Positions 54,043 to 63,874 of a DNA stretch of 64,000 bases are shown here, piece after piece (position 1 is the stretch's first letter; each line of letters begins with the position of its first letter). This stretch comes from CAVSLM01 sp963728895. GTDB taxonomy: Bacteria; Pseudomonadota; Gammaproteobacteria; JBBQDK01. Location: contig CAVSLM010000008.1 of assembly GCA_963728895.1 (NCBI GenBank), positions 272,445 to 336,444 on the forward strand, read 5' to 3'. The position numbers and the translations under genes were made by a program. A model generated the notes under the pieces. That model ran no database searches, was not told where the DNA came from, and was given only the letters and a program-made list of their open reading frames with translations.

Positions 54043-54963
54043 GTGTTGGCTTTGGTGACAGGCGGCGCAGGCTTCATCGGTTCCCATCTCGTTGACCGGC
54101 TGGTGGTGGAGGGGCATGCGGTTCGCGTGCTCGACGATTTCTCTACCGGCAAGCGGGGCAACTTGCCGCAGGATGCCCGTGTGGAGTTGTGGGAAGGCGA
54201 TGTGGGCGACCCACGCGCCGTCGGCGCGGCCGTGCAAGGTGCCACGTGGGTCTTTCACCAGGCTGCCGTCGCGTCTGTGCCCAGGACGGTGGCCGATCCG
54301 ATCGGAACCCAGCGCACCAACTACCAGGGCACGCTGAACGTGCTGGAGGCTGCCCGACAACACGGCGTGCAGCGGGTGATGTTCGCGGCGTCCGCCGCCG
54401 CCTATGGCGATTTGCCGGATCTTCCGAAGCGTGAGGACTCCCCGGTCAAACCGCTGTCTCCCTATGCGGTCGACAAGCTGGCTTCGGAATACGCCTGCGC
54501 TGTCTATCACCAGCTGTTCGGACTGCAGACGGTCCGTCTGCGGTATTTCAATGTCTTCGGCCCGCGACAGGACCCCAGCTCGCCGTACTCCGGCGTGATC
54601 TCCATTTTCGCCGATCGGCTCGCCACGGGAAGTCAAGTGACCATCTTCGGCGACGGCGGGCAGACGCGTGACTTCGTCTATGTCGCCGACGTCGTCGAAG
54701 CCAATCTGCGCGCCGCCCAGGTGCCGGAAGCCGCGGGCGAGGTCTTCAACATTGCCACCGGCAGGCCGGTGACACTCAATGGGCTGCTCCGCACGATGTG
54801 CGAAATCGTGGGCAAACCCGTCGCACCCACGTATGCCGCACCGCGGTCCGGCGACATCCGCCATTCGTCCGCGGATACGAGCCGTGCCCGCAGCGTGCTC
54901 GGGTGGTCATCCGCCGTGGATCTGCAGGATGGTCTCGAACGGCTGCTGCAATCATTGGGATGA
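54043..54963 (+). CDS. NAD-dependent epimerase/dehydratase (UDP-glucose 4-epimerase-like)
   Basis: 306 residues, extended short-chain dehydrogenase. Rossmann motif TGGAGFIGSHL (7-17), DDFSTGK, catalytic Ser/Tyr/Lys in AASAAAYGDLP and SPYAVDKLASE, and RYFNVFGPRQDP. This pattern fits UDP-hexose or UDP-HexNAc 4-epimerases of the WbpP/Gne type and related dehydratases. It is the first gene of the polysaccharide locus. GTG start at 54043 with AAGGAG upstream; GTTGGGCAAACCTGCTAGTA lies about 70 bp upstream. Confidence 0.87.
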   Translation: MLALVTGGAGFIGSHLVDRLVVEGHAVRVLDDFSTGKRGNLPQDARVELWEGDVGDPRAVGAAVQGATWVFHQAAVASVPRTVADPIGTQRTNYQGTLNVLEAARQHGVQRVMFAASAAAYGDLPDLPKREDSPVKPLSPYAVDKLASEYACAVYHQLFGLQTVRLRYFNVFGPRQDPSSPYSGVISIFADRLATGSQVTIFGDGGQTRDFVYVADVVEANLRAAQVPEAAGEVFNIATGRPVTLNGLLRTMCEIVGKPVAPTYAAPRSGDIRHSSADTSRARSVLGWSSAVDLQDGLERLLQSLG

Positions 54964-55435
54964 GCCTCGCCTGCTCCACGCCGCAGGGCGGTAACCTGCC
55001 AATTTCGTCCACGAGTCAGAAGTTTCGGTTGCCGCACACGGCATGACGGCGCCGCCCGCAGGGTGCGGCCCCCGCACGCGGAAAACCAATTCCCTGGCCG
55101 CGCCGCCGAACCTGCCGCGGGGAAAACGAGCCAGTCGCGTGCGGCGCGCCCCCCGCACGCGAACCCTGGCTCGAACACCGACGCGGTTGGGTTACGCCGC
55201 CGCTACCCGCGGCCCCCGCCCATGCGTCCCCCCGGCTCGCAAACAATTCCGCGTGTCCAGGTTGTTGCGGAGCCAGCCGGCGAAGTAGTATACGAACCCC
55301 GGCCAGGCTGGGCGGCGCCTCGCGCGACGGCAATGCCATCCGTGGATCGGGTGATGACAAGCAGGAACCGGCAGGGCAAGGCTGCGCCACACTTCCCCCA
55401 AGAACTGCAACAAAGGTCCGGTAAGGTAGTCCACC
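54964..55435. other. Gap before the UDP-sugar dehydrogenase gene
   Basis: About 470 bp without a supported gene. Two similar segments, GGCCCCCGCACGCGGAA and GCCCCCCGCACGCGAA, lie about 80 bp apart (near 55068 and 55149). The GTAAGGTAGTCCACC just before the ATG at 55436 is a weak ribosome binding site. Confidence 0.35.
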
Positions 55436-56742
55436 ATGAACGTAGTGATGATCGGCTCCGGTTACGTGGGCCTGGTATCCGGCGCATGCTTCGCCGAGTT
55501 CGGGGCGAACGTCACCTGCGTCGACGTCGACGACAGTGAAGGTCGCGCGGCTGCAGGCGGGTGAAATCCCCATCTACGAGCCGGGCCTCGACGCCCTGGT
55601 GGCGCGCAACGTCGCGGCCGGGCGGCTCAGCTTTTCCACCGACTTCGACCCCGCCGTGCCCGAGGCGGATCTGGTGTTCATCGCCGTCGGCACGCCCACG
55701 CGCCGCGGCGACGGCCATGCGGACCTGACGTACGTCCATGCCGCGGCCCGCGACATCGCCCGGCACCTGACCGGCTACACGGTCATCGTCGACAAGTCCA
55801 CGGTGCCCGTCGGCACCGCGCGCCAGGTGGAGCGCATCATCCGCGAAGAAAGCCCGATGGCCGACTTCGATGTGGCCTCCAACCCCGAGTTCCTGCGCGA
55901 GGGCGCGGCCATCACCGATTTCATGCGTCCCGACCGTGTGGTGCTGGGCGTGGAGAGCGAGCGCGCCGAGATCACTGCTGCGCGAGCTCTATCGGCCCAT
56001 CAATCTCATCGAGGCGCCGATCCTGGTCACCAACCTGGAAAGCGCCGAGCTCATCAAGTACGCATCGAACGCTTTTCTGGCAACCAAGATCAGCTTCATC
56101 AACGAGATCTCCCAGCTCTGCGAGCTGGTCGGCGCCGACGTGCATGCGGTCGCCAAGGGCATGGGGCTGGACGGGCGCATCGGCAGGAAGTTCCTGCATC
56201 CCGGCCCCGGCTACGGCGGCTCGTGCTTCCCCAAGGACACGCTCGCGCTGATCCGCATCGCCCAGGAGCACGGCGCCTCGTGCCGCATCGTGGAATCGGT
56301 GGTCGAGGTCAACGCCGCGCAGAAGGCGCGCATGGTGAAGAAGATCCGCGGCGCGCTCGGCGGCTCGGAATCCGGCAAGATCATCGCCGTGCTGGGTCTC
56401 ACCTTCAAGCCCGAGACCGACGACATGCGCGATGCGCCCTCGCTCGCGATCCTGCCCAATCTCGCGGACAAGGGCGCGACCGTTCGCGCCCACGACCCGC
56501 AGGGCATCAAGGAGGCGAAGCCACTGCTGCCCGACAACATCGTCTATTGCGAGGATGTCTACGACACATTTCTGTACGCCGACGCCGTGGTGCTCATGAC
56601 AGAATGGAACGAATACCGCGGTCTGGACCTCGACCGGGTGAAGGAGCTGATGCGCGGCAACGTGTTCGTCGACCTGCGCAACGTCTACGAGCCGGACCAG
56701 ATGGCGGGCTACGGGTTTGATTATGTGGGGGTGGGGCGGTAG
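55436..56742 (+). CDS. UDP-glucose/GDP-mannose dehydrogenase family protein (two frameshifts)
   Basis: Read with frame changes at about 55534 and 55973 the gene gives a complete dehydrogenase of about 435 residues: MNVVMIGSGYVGLVSGACFA, EIPIYEPGLDALV, FIAVGTPTRRGDG, DKSTVPVGTARQV, SNPEFLREGAAI, LYRPINLIEAPILVTNLESA, and PGPGYGGSCFPKDTLAL with the catalytic Cys, ending at 56742. It oxidises a UDP-sugar (probably UDP-glucose) to the uronate for polysaccharide. Each frameshift looks like one extra base in otherwise intact sequence (AGTGAAGG; GATCACTG), which favours sequence error over decay. Confidence 0.85.
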
Positions 56743-56993
56743 CAACAGAAATTACGGTTGCGTCGCCTCGAGGGAAAGTGAAGTGCGTTCCATGGCATTC
56801 GTCCATCGCATTTATGCCAGTGCGCCGCTGAAGCTAACTTACGTTCCACTTGCTCGGCAGACTCGTCAAAAAAGGCAATCGCTTCCGAGGGCTCCGATCG
56901 CCGCAACCTTCTTTGCCAGTACCCATATTCGCCCGTCGCAGTCTCCTGGCGTGGCCTTCGGCGTAGTCGTCACTCTGTGTAGGAGCCTTAACG
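56743..56993. other. Gap upstream of the DUF4091 gene
   Basis: 250 bp, lower in GC than the flanking genes on the left. No gene recognised. AGGAG at 56981 is the ribosome binding site for the following frame. Confidence 0.35.
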
Positions 56994-58808
56994 GTGATGG
57001 ACACTAAGCGATCATCCATAGGGTCGCGAGCTCGGTGCTTCGTTCCGACACCGCGTCCGAATCCGAACTTTTCATTCCTGCCCAACGACTCGATAGAGAT
57101 ACTGCATCGCGCAGCCGCATATCTCTGTCTATTGGTCGCACTGATTGGCGGCTTTGCCTCCTCCGCCCGTGGGTCCGAACTGGTCGTTCAAACTGTCACT
57201 CCGATCACGTCGCGGATGGTCTTACCGGACACTCCGGTAACCGATGAAGAGGAAGCGGTTCTGAATGTAGTTGGCTGCCGAGGAGAAGCTGAGCCGGCCT
57301 CGTTCCTGATGCGTTCACTCGGACGCCCACTTCGAAAGGCGACGCTGGAAGCAACAGATCTTGTCAACGGCGGTCGCGTAATCCCGGCATCCAGGATCGA
57401 CATTCGAACGGTGAAAGTGTGGTATCAGGCAAGTGGCGCCTGGAAGACGCATTGGAGACGCAATACGAAAGACCGACTGCTGGTCCCTGAACTGCTTCTG
57501 CACGATGATGACCTTGTGCACGTTGACCTTCAGAAAAAAGCAAACCTGATCAAACTGCAACTCCCGAATGGTTTCCAATATGTATCGATCAGCAGCCCGG
57601 AGCTATCGCCCGCGAAGGTCATCAAATCGATCAGCGAGTTTCCGGTTCGCGACGCCCCGAAGTTGCAGCCGATAGATCTGGGTGAGTCCAAGACACTACA
57701 GATCTGGCTAACGGTTTCTATCCCACCTACCGCGCCATCGGGAACATACAGAGGTTCACTTGCAATTGCTGCCGAGGGGAAAACCCTGAGGAAGCTGCCT
57801 CTGCTCCGTACGGGTTCTTCCCTTTCGGCTAGCGGAACCCAAATTGACGTACAGCATCTATTATCGGGGCATACTAGCCCCGAGCCACGCAAGCGTTTCT
57901 TCAGAATTCAAGAATGTGGAACAGCTCACGGCCGAACTCCACGACATGCTGAACCACGGCATCGCCAATCCCACTCTATATCAAAAAATGGAACCACTCC
58001 CGCTGTTGGAAGAATACCTGGGAATACGGCGGAGCTTAGGTTTGAGTTCCCGACCTTTGTACTATCTAGGTCGGCAAACCGGGATGCCCAGGACCTCCGA
58101 AGCCCTTGCCAAATTGAGGAGGGATGTTTTTCGATGAACCGGATCGCGAAGCGATTCGGAATCGACGAAGTGTACTACTACGGGGTGGATGAGGCTCGCG
58201 GCGCAAAACTGCGCGCGGAGCAGCCTGCATGGCATGTTGTGCATGAGGCGGGAGGTCGCATCTTTGCCGCTGGCAATGAAGGGCACTACGAGATAACGGG
58301 ACCTTCTACCGATCTACTTGTCTTCCAGGGAAAACCCGACCCGCAAATGGCGGTCACTGCTCACCGCCTGAACAGCAAGATCTTCAGCTACGCGAATCCG
58401 CAGGTCGCCGCCGAGAACCCGTTTATCTATCGGTTGAACTACGGGTTCACCCTTTGGCAGGCAAGATTTGATGGCGTCATGGACTATGCCTATCAGCATT
58501 CGTCCGGGTTCATCTGGAACGACTTCGATAATGAAAGGAAGCGAGACATGGTGTTCGCGTATCCGACGGCTGACGGAGTCATAGACACAATTGCTTGGGA
58601 AGGATTTCGAGAAGCTGTCGATGACATGAGGTACCTCGCGTCGCTTGAAGAGGCGATCACTCATCAAGAAGAGTCAAATAAGCCCGCATCGCATTGGATC
58701 GCAGAAGCCGAAGACTACATCAATGCGTTACGACGGCGAAAGATAACGGACCCGTCTCAAATACGCGCTGAAATAGTCGCATTGCTTCTCCGATCGCCGT
58801 CCACGTAA
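56994..58808 (+). CDS. Secreted DUF4091 (glycoside-hydrolase-like) protein with two compensating frameshifts
   Basis: Start GTG 56994 or ATG 56997 after AGGAGCC. A hydrophobic signal segment (AAYLCLLVALIGGFASSARG) and a beta-rich N-terminal domain are followed, in a +1 frame from about 57805 to 58130, by VRVLPFRLAEPKLTYSIYYR, then EEYLGIRRSLGLSSRPLYYL; the original frame resumes with KRFGIDEVYYYGVDEARG. The end is DUF4091-like: WQARFDGVMDYAYQHSSGFI, ADGVIDTIAWEGFREAVDDM, RYLASLEEAI. The second shift is at a TTTTT run (58127-58131). DUF4091 proteins are predicted glycoside hydrolases, here perhaps trimming the exported polysaccharide. GC is clearly lower than in the housekeeping part. Confidence 0.75.
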   Translation: MMDTKRSSIGSRARCFVPTPRPNPNFSFLPNDSIEILHRAAAYLCLLVALIGGFASSARGSELVVQTVTPITSRMVLPDTPVTDEEEAVLNVVGCRGEAEPASFLMRSLGRPLRKATLEATDLVNGGRVIPASRIDIRTVKVWYQASGAWKTHWRRNTKDRLLVPELLLHDDDLVHVDLQKKANLIKLQLPNGFQYVSISSPELSPAKVIKSISEFPVRDAPKLQPIDLGESKTLQIWLTVSIPPTAPSGTYRGSLAIAAEGKTLRKLPLLRTGSSLSASGTQIDVQHLLSGHTSPEPRKRFFRIQECGTAHGRTPRHAEPRHRQSHSISKNGTTPAVGRIPGNTAELRFEFPTFVLSRSANRDAQDLRSPCQIEEGCFSMNRIAKRFGIDEVYYYGVDEARGAKLRAEQPAWHVVHEAGGRIFAAGNEGHYEITGPSTDLLVFQGKPDPQMAVTAHRLNSKIFSYANPQVAAENPFIYRLNYGFTLWQARFDGVMDYAYQHSSGFIWNDFDNERKRDMVFAYPTADGVIDTIAWEGFREAVDDMRYLASLEEAITHQEESNKPASHWIAEAEDYINALRRRKITDPSQIRAEIVALLLRSPST

Positions 58809-59088
58809 CCCAGCTGCGAAAGCGGAGGAGTGCGGTTCGGATTACAGCTTCGCACATGCGACAACGCATGAAAGCAGCGCGAGGATGGCATTTGCCTGAA
58901 GTACCAGACGCTTCCAGGAGAGTAGTTCGCGTCGGCTTTTCGCTGCAGAAGACGGGTCGCCATGGGCCGACGAGCGTAACGGACAGGGAAGGACTGCGAG
59001 AGGCGCGGTCATCGCTGGCGGCGCGCAGTTTTTCCGCAGGCAGTGCGGCTGAGAACTGACGGCACCGCTTTGGATACCACATCTGACC
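58809..59088. other. Gap between DUF4091 and wecC-like genes
   Basis: 280 bp with no gene recognised. TTCCAGGAGAGTAGTTCGCG at about 58914 resembles TTCCAGGAGAGTTGTCGACA inside the next gene (59208), probably by chance. Confidence 0.3.
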
Positions 59089-60299
59089 GTGAGCACGGGC
59101 ATGACTGACTTCGACAAGACGATCTGCGTCATTGGGCTCGGATACATCGGGTTACCGACGGCTTCGCTACTCGGCACCAAGGGTTTCAAAGTTCATGGTG
59201 TTGACACTTCCAGGAGAGTTGTCGACACCATCAACGAGGGTCGCATCCATATCGTGGAGCCGGAGCTGGACATTCTCGTCAAGTCGGCGGTGCAGTCGGG
59301 GCAATCTGACTGCGGGTCTGGAGCCGGTCCAGGCCGATGTTTTCATCCTCGCGGTTCCGACCCCTTTCAAGGATGGCGTCAGCCCGACCTCTCGTATGTC
59401 GAGGCCGCTACCCGCACGATCGCGCCCTTCGTCCGGCCGGGCAATCTCGTCGTTCTCGAGTCCACCAGTCCCGTGAACACGACCGAGGGCGTTGTGGCAA
59501 GATCCTGCGAGAGCAGGTCACGATGTCGGAGAAGAGCGTCTTCGTGGCCCACTGCCCGGAACGCGTGCTGCCCGGGCGCATTCTGACCGAGCTGGTCGAA
59601 AACGATCGTATCGTCGGCGGCATCAACGAAGTCTCGACGGAGGAGGCGGTCGAGTTCTATCAGAGCTTCGTACGCGGCGAGGTGATGGCGACCGACTCGC
59701 GCACGGCCGAGATGGCCAAGCTGGCCGAGAATTCCTTCCGCGACGTGAACATCGCCTTCGCCAACGAGCTTTCGCTGATCTGCGAGCGCGAGGGCATCAA
59801 TGTGTGGCAGCTGATCGGTCTCGCCAACCGCCATCCGCGCGTCAACATCCTGCAGCCAGGGCCGGGCGTCGGCGGCCATTGCATCGCCGTCGACCCGTGG
59901 TTCATCGTGTCGCGCAATCCCGAACTGGCGCGCCTGATCCGCGTCGCGCGGGAAGTGAACGACTACAAGCCCGAATGGGTGGTCGAGCACGTGTCAAGGC
60001 CAGTGCGGACAAGTTCAAGCATCCCGTGATCGGGTGCCTCGGGCTTGCGTTCAAAGCAGACGTGGACGACCTGCGCGAGTCGCCTTCGGTCGAGATCGTG
60101 CGCGCGCTGCAGCGCGAGCGGTCGGGCGAGCATGCTGGTTGCCGAGCCCAACCTCAGAGCCACCCGGGAGTTCGACTTGCTGCCGTACCAGGAGGTCGTG
60201 CGCGCGCGGACATCGTTCTCGTGCTGGTGGACCACCGCCAGTTCCGCGGCTAGGCGGCCGAGTCTGCAGGAGAAGATCCTGATCGACACCGGGGGCTGA
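59089..60299 (+). CDS. wecC: UDP-N-acetyl-D-mannosamine dehydrogenase (wecC-like), multiple frameshifts
   Basis: Start GTG 59089. Conserved blocks lie in order but in alternating frames: CVIGLGYIGLPTASLLGTKG, then VQADVFILAVPTPFKDGVSP, YVEAATRTIAPFVRPGNLVV and LESTSPVNTTEGVV, HCPERVLPGRILTELVENDR, ENSFRDVNIAFANELSLICE, PGPGVGGHCIAVDPWFIV, KHPVIGCLGLAFKADVDDLR, and finally LQEKILIDTGG. Frame changes are needed near 59303, 59390, 59503, 59995, 60120, 60205 and 60252. Intact motifs with seven shifts in 1.2 kb suggest a badly read stretch, though a recent pseudogene is possible. Product: UDP-ManNAcA for a surface polysaccharide. Confidence 0.8.
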
Positions 60300-60315
60300 T
60301 TCCTGTGATGCGCGC

Positions 60316-61476
60316 GTGCTGACCGTCTTCGGCACCCGACCGGAGGCGATCAAGATGGCGCCGGTGGTGCTCGGCTGGCGGGCGACGAAGCGCGTCGAGT
60401 CGCGCGTCTGCGTAACGGCGCAGCACCGGGAGATGCTCGATCAGGTACTGGAGCTGTTCGAGATCCGACCGGACTACGATCTGGACCTCATGGCCGCGGG
60501 ACAGGACCTGTTCGACATCACTGCGAAGACGCTGCTCGGCATGCGCGACGTGCTGCGCGACTACCGACCCAGATCTGGTCCTGGTGCACGGCGACACCAC
60601 GACGTGCTTCGCCGCCACACTGGCGTCATTTTACGAGAACATTCCGGTAGGGCACGTCGAAGCAGGGCTTCGTACGCGCAACTTGCGTGCGCCATTCCCG
60701 GAGGAGGCGAACCGCACGCTTGTCGGGCGGCTCGCGTCCTACCATTTCGCACCTACGGAAGGCGCGCGGCAGAATCTGCTCGCAGAGGGGGTATTCGACG
60801 ACTGCATCTGGGTGACCGGAAACACCGTCATCGACGCCCTGTTGATGGTTCGGGACATGGTCGCCGGCTTATCCCGCCCAGCACTGGGAGAGGCGTTTCG
60901 GGTCCGCGCTCTACGAGCGACTCACGGACCCGAAGCGGCGCTTCATACTCATCACAGGACACCGACGGGAAAACTTTGGCCAGGGATTCATCGATTTGTG
61001 CTCTGCGATTCGGGACCTGGCGAATGCACATCCGCGACTGGGAGCTGGTGTATCCGGTTCATCTGAATCCAAACGTCCAGAAGCCCGTCTACGAAATCCT
61101 CTCGGATCTTCCCAACGTCCACCTCATGGAACCGGTCGACTATGCCCCCTTCGTATGGCTGATGGACCAATGTGACCTGATTCTTACAGACTCTGGAGGA
61201 ATTCAGGAGGAGGGACCTGCGCTCGGAAAGCCTGTACTGGTAATGCGGGCGGTCACCGAGCGGCCAGAGGCAGTGGATGCGGGAACGGTGATGCTGGTGG
61301 GGACGGACCGAGAGCGAATCGTGAATGGAGTGCGTTCGGTCATGCTCGACCGCAACGTGTACGAGTCCATGTCTCGTGCGCATAATCCGTATGGCGACGG
61401 GAAGGCGGTGGCACGGATCAAAAGAGTTCTCTCCGGCGTGCCGCGGTCAGACGGTAAAGTGGGCGCGTGCCCATGA
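60316..61476 (+). CDS. wecB: UDP-N-acetylglucosamine 2-epimerase (wecB-like), frameshifted
   Basis: Start GTG 60316. Blocks in order: VFGTRPEAIKMAPVVLGW, QHREMLDQVLELFEIRPDYD, then in a second frame VHGDTTTCFAATLASF, PVGHVEAGLRTRNLRAPFPE and VTGNTVIDALL, in a third frame RFILITGHRRENFGQGF, and back in the first frame VYPVHLNPNVQKPVYEILSD, LTDSGGIQEEGPALGKPVLV and RAVTERPEAVDAGT. Shifts are near 60573, 60895 and 61035. The enzyme converts UDP-GlcNAc to UDP-ManNAc, the substrate of the wecC product encoded just upstream. As with wecC, intact motifs argue against long-standing decay. Confidence 0.83.
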   Translation: MLTVFGTRPEAIKMAPVVLGWRATKRVESRVCVTAQHREMLDQVLELFEIRPDYDLDLMAAGQDLFDITAKTLLGMRDVLRDYRPRSGPGARRHHDVLRRHTGVILREHSGRARRSRASYAQLACAIPGGGEPHACRAARVLPFRTYGRRAAESARRGGIRRLHLGDRKHRHRRPVDGSGHGRRLIPPSTGRGVSGPRSTSDSRTRSGASYSSQDTDGKTLARDSSICALRFGTWRMHIRDWELVYPVHLNPNVQKPVYEILSDLPNVHLMEPVDYAPFVWLMDQCDLILTDSGGIQEEGPALGKPVLVMRAVTERPEAVDAGTVMLVGTDRERIVNGVRSVMLDRNVYESMSRAHNPYGDGKAVARIKRVLSGVPRSDGKVGACP

Positions 61477-61496
61477 ATCGAAGGTTTACGTAGAAG

Positions 61497-62399
61497 GTGA
61501 GACGTCCCAATTTCTTCCTGGCCGGTGCCCCGAAGAGCGGTACCAGCGCTCTGTACGCGTATCTGCGCTCGCACCCCAACATCTATATGCCCGACCTGAA
61601 GGAACCGCACTACTGGTGTAGCGATTTCCCAAAGGTGCGCCGGGTTCGCACTCTTGATGAATACCTGAAGCTCTTTTCCGACGCGGGTCCACAACATGTC
61701 TGCGTGGGCGAGGCTTCGGTTACCTATCTCCTCTCAAGCGTTGCGTTGAGCCAGATAGCGGATTTCTGTCCCGGCGCAAAGGTCATTCTCATACTGAGAA
61801 ACCCGGTTGACATGGCGTATGCATTCCACTCAGAGTTGCTGTGGAACCAAAGCGAGGATGAGCCGAACTTTGAACGTGCGTGGAACCTACAGGCGAGCAG
61901 GGCACAGGGGAACCAGATACCGGCCTTGTGTCGGGAACCCAAATTTCTTCAATACCACTGGTGCGCTGCCTATGCGGCCCAGGTAGCGCGAGTATTTGCT
62001 TGCTTCGCTCCAGAACAGGTCAAGATTTTTCTATTCGATGACTTTCAGCGTTCGCCGGAGACCATCTACCGTCAGACATTGGAGTTTCTGAACGTGGAGT
62101 TGGACAGCCGCAGCCACTTCCCGCGCGTCAACGAGAATAAGGCCTCCCGTAGCCGCTTGCTCGCACGTCTGGCGACGAGACCGCCTCGTGGCATCCTGGC
62201 TGTAGTCAATCGCACCAAGGCGCTTCTCGACGTCAGACATCTGGGCCTTTCGGACCTCTACGTTCGTCTGAATGCACGTAATACAAGGCGTGCCGAACTT
62301 TCTCCCTCTCTGCATCAAAGGCTCACCGCCGAATTTCGCGATGATATTTCGCAGTTGGAGGAGCTCTTGGGGCGGAACCTGGTCGAATGGCGAAACTGA
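61497..62399 (+). CDS. PAPS-dependent sulfotransferase
   Basis: 300 residues, uninterrupted, from a GTG at 61497. The 5'-phosphosulfate loop is AGAPKSGTSALY (9-20), and the 3'-phosphate motif is VILILRNPVDMAYAFHSELL. The C-terminal part contains VKIFLFDDFQRSPETIYRQT, then LEFLNVE, as in bacterial carbohydrate sulfotransferases of the heparan-sulfate type. It moves sulfate from PAPS to a hydroxyl or amine, plausibly on the polysaccharide made by this locus. PAPS would come from the APS kinase at 50389. No signal peptide or TM, so sulfation would occur in the cytoplasm before export. Confidence 0.88.
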   Translation: MRRPNFFLAGAPKSGTSALYAYLRSHPNIYMPDLKEPHYWCSDFPKVRRVRTLDEYLKLFSDAGPQHVCVGEASVTYLLSSVALSQIADFCPGAKVILILRNPVDMAYAFHSELLWNQSEDEPNFERAWNLQASRAQGNQIPALCREPKFLQYHWCAAYAAQVARVFACFAPEQVKIFLFDDFQRSPETIYRQTLEFLNVELDSRSHFPRVNENKASRSRLLARLATRPPRGILAVVNRTKALLDVRHLGLSDLYVRLNARNTRRAELSPSLHQRLTAEFRDDISQLEELLGRNLVEWRN

Positions 62400-62491
62400 G
62401 AGCGGTCGAGCCATGAGCGCTCGCTGTCCGAACGGCTATCAAGGATCTCCACGACCAGAGTGTTCGATGAACATTTCCGCGGAGGCATAAG

Positions 62492-63795
62492 GTGGAGGAA
62501 GCGCCAACCAAGCCGCTCTCCCGAAGCGGTGTATCGCTCAAAGAGAATTTTGCGTGGACTCTGGTGGCTCGAATTATATATGCCATGAGCCAATGGGGAG
62601 TCTTGGTCGTGGTCGCAAAACTGGGCGGCGCTACGATGCTCGGCGAACTGACGTTGAGTCTGGCCATCGTGAGCCCGGTGTTCGTGTTTCCCCAGCTCAA
62701 CCTGCGTGCATTCCAGGCAACAGACGCAAGAGACGAGTTTCATTTCGGTGACTACCTGATTCTACGGTTGGCAACCTCTGTGGTTGCACTGTCGATTGTG
62801 GTAGGGATCTTGACAGTGACAGGCTACGAACGTGGCTTGGTTCAAGTTGCCCTGGGGATAGCGCTATACAAGACCTTCGAGGCGATCAGCGACGTCTTCT
62901 ACGGCTTGCAGCAGCGTCACGAACGTATGCGCGCCATGGCGATCTCGATCATCGCCAGAGGCGTGACCGCGGTGATCACCGTCGGCTCGGCATTATGGCT
63001 GACCGGCAGCCTGCAGATCGGAGTCTACAGCACAGCGGCCGTATGGCTTGCCATTCTCCTTGCCATCGATGTGCCCGCTAGCGCAAAGCTGATTCCGGGG
63101 GGATTTGTCGGCTCAATTTCGCGGATCTGGCTGCTCGCAATTCGTGCATTACCCCTCGGAATAGTGGCGCTGCTGGTGTCACTCACGGCAAACATACCCG
63201 TGTATTCGATTGACCACTACCTGGGTCGAGAGGAGGTGGGCTTCTACTCTGGGATGGTGTATTTTCTTCTTGTTGGCCAATTCGTCGCCGCGTCCCTGGC
63301 ACAAGCGGCAGCGCCCCGTCTGGCGAGACACCACGTGGCGGGTGACGAGCGTCGGTACTTTCAATTGCTGTGGAGGCTGCGTGGTATCGGTGCCGCAATG
63401 GCGGCATTTGGGATAGTAGCGATTGCCTTGTTCGGTCGCGAGTTGTTGATGATCGCCTATGGTCCCGCCTTTGTGAAGTACACGGATGTCTTCATATGGG
63501 TGATGGTTGCGGCAGGTATCGGGTATGCGGCGACGTTTCTGGGCAGTGCTCTCACGGTAGCGCGCGGTACCGGGCGATGCTTTTGTTGAACATCTTCGCT
63601 GTTGCGGTCGTCTCGATCCTGTCGTGGATCTTGATCCCCCAGTTCGGGCTCGTTGGCGCGGCGTGGGCGTTGGCAATCAGCAATGGGGCAAAATTCCTCC
63701 TGAATCTTCGGTTCAACTATTCGCGCGCGCCTGCAAAACGTTCAGCCGAAGCGGAAGACGCACTTAAAACACAGCAGGGAAATGCGTCGCCATGA
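62492..63795 (+). CDS. Polysaccharide flippase/oligosaccharide transporter (MATE/Wzx-like), frameshifted near the end
   Basis: About 434 residues when the frame change at about 63575 is bridged. Start GTG 62492 after GGAGGCATAAG. Hydrophobic helices run throughout (FAWTLVARIIYAMSQWGVLV, LATSVVALSIVVGILTVTGY, VTAVITVGSALWLTG, ALPLGIVALLVSLTANIPVY, FGIVAIALFGRELLMIAYGP), and after the shift VAVVSILSWILIPQFGLVGA continues in the neighbouring frame to a stop at 63795. The layout fits a 12-14 helix Wzx-type flippase for lipid-linked glycans. The frameshift lies near CGGTACCGGGCGATGCTTTT. Confidence 0.83.
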
Positions 63796-63874
63796 GTCCG
63801 ACGGATACTTCGCACTCGTGACCGTCGGCAGCTATGCGTTGATGGCGGGAAATCAAAGAGGGGCGCGCCGCTAG

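Noticed and set aside
59089..61476. Programmed frameshifting in wecC/wecB
   Set aside because: There are too many shifts in different sequence contexts, and no slippery heptamer with downstream structure was seen. Sequence error or inactivation is simpler.
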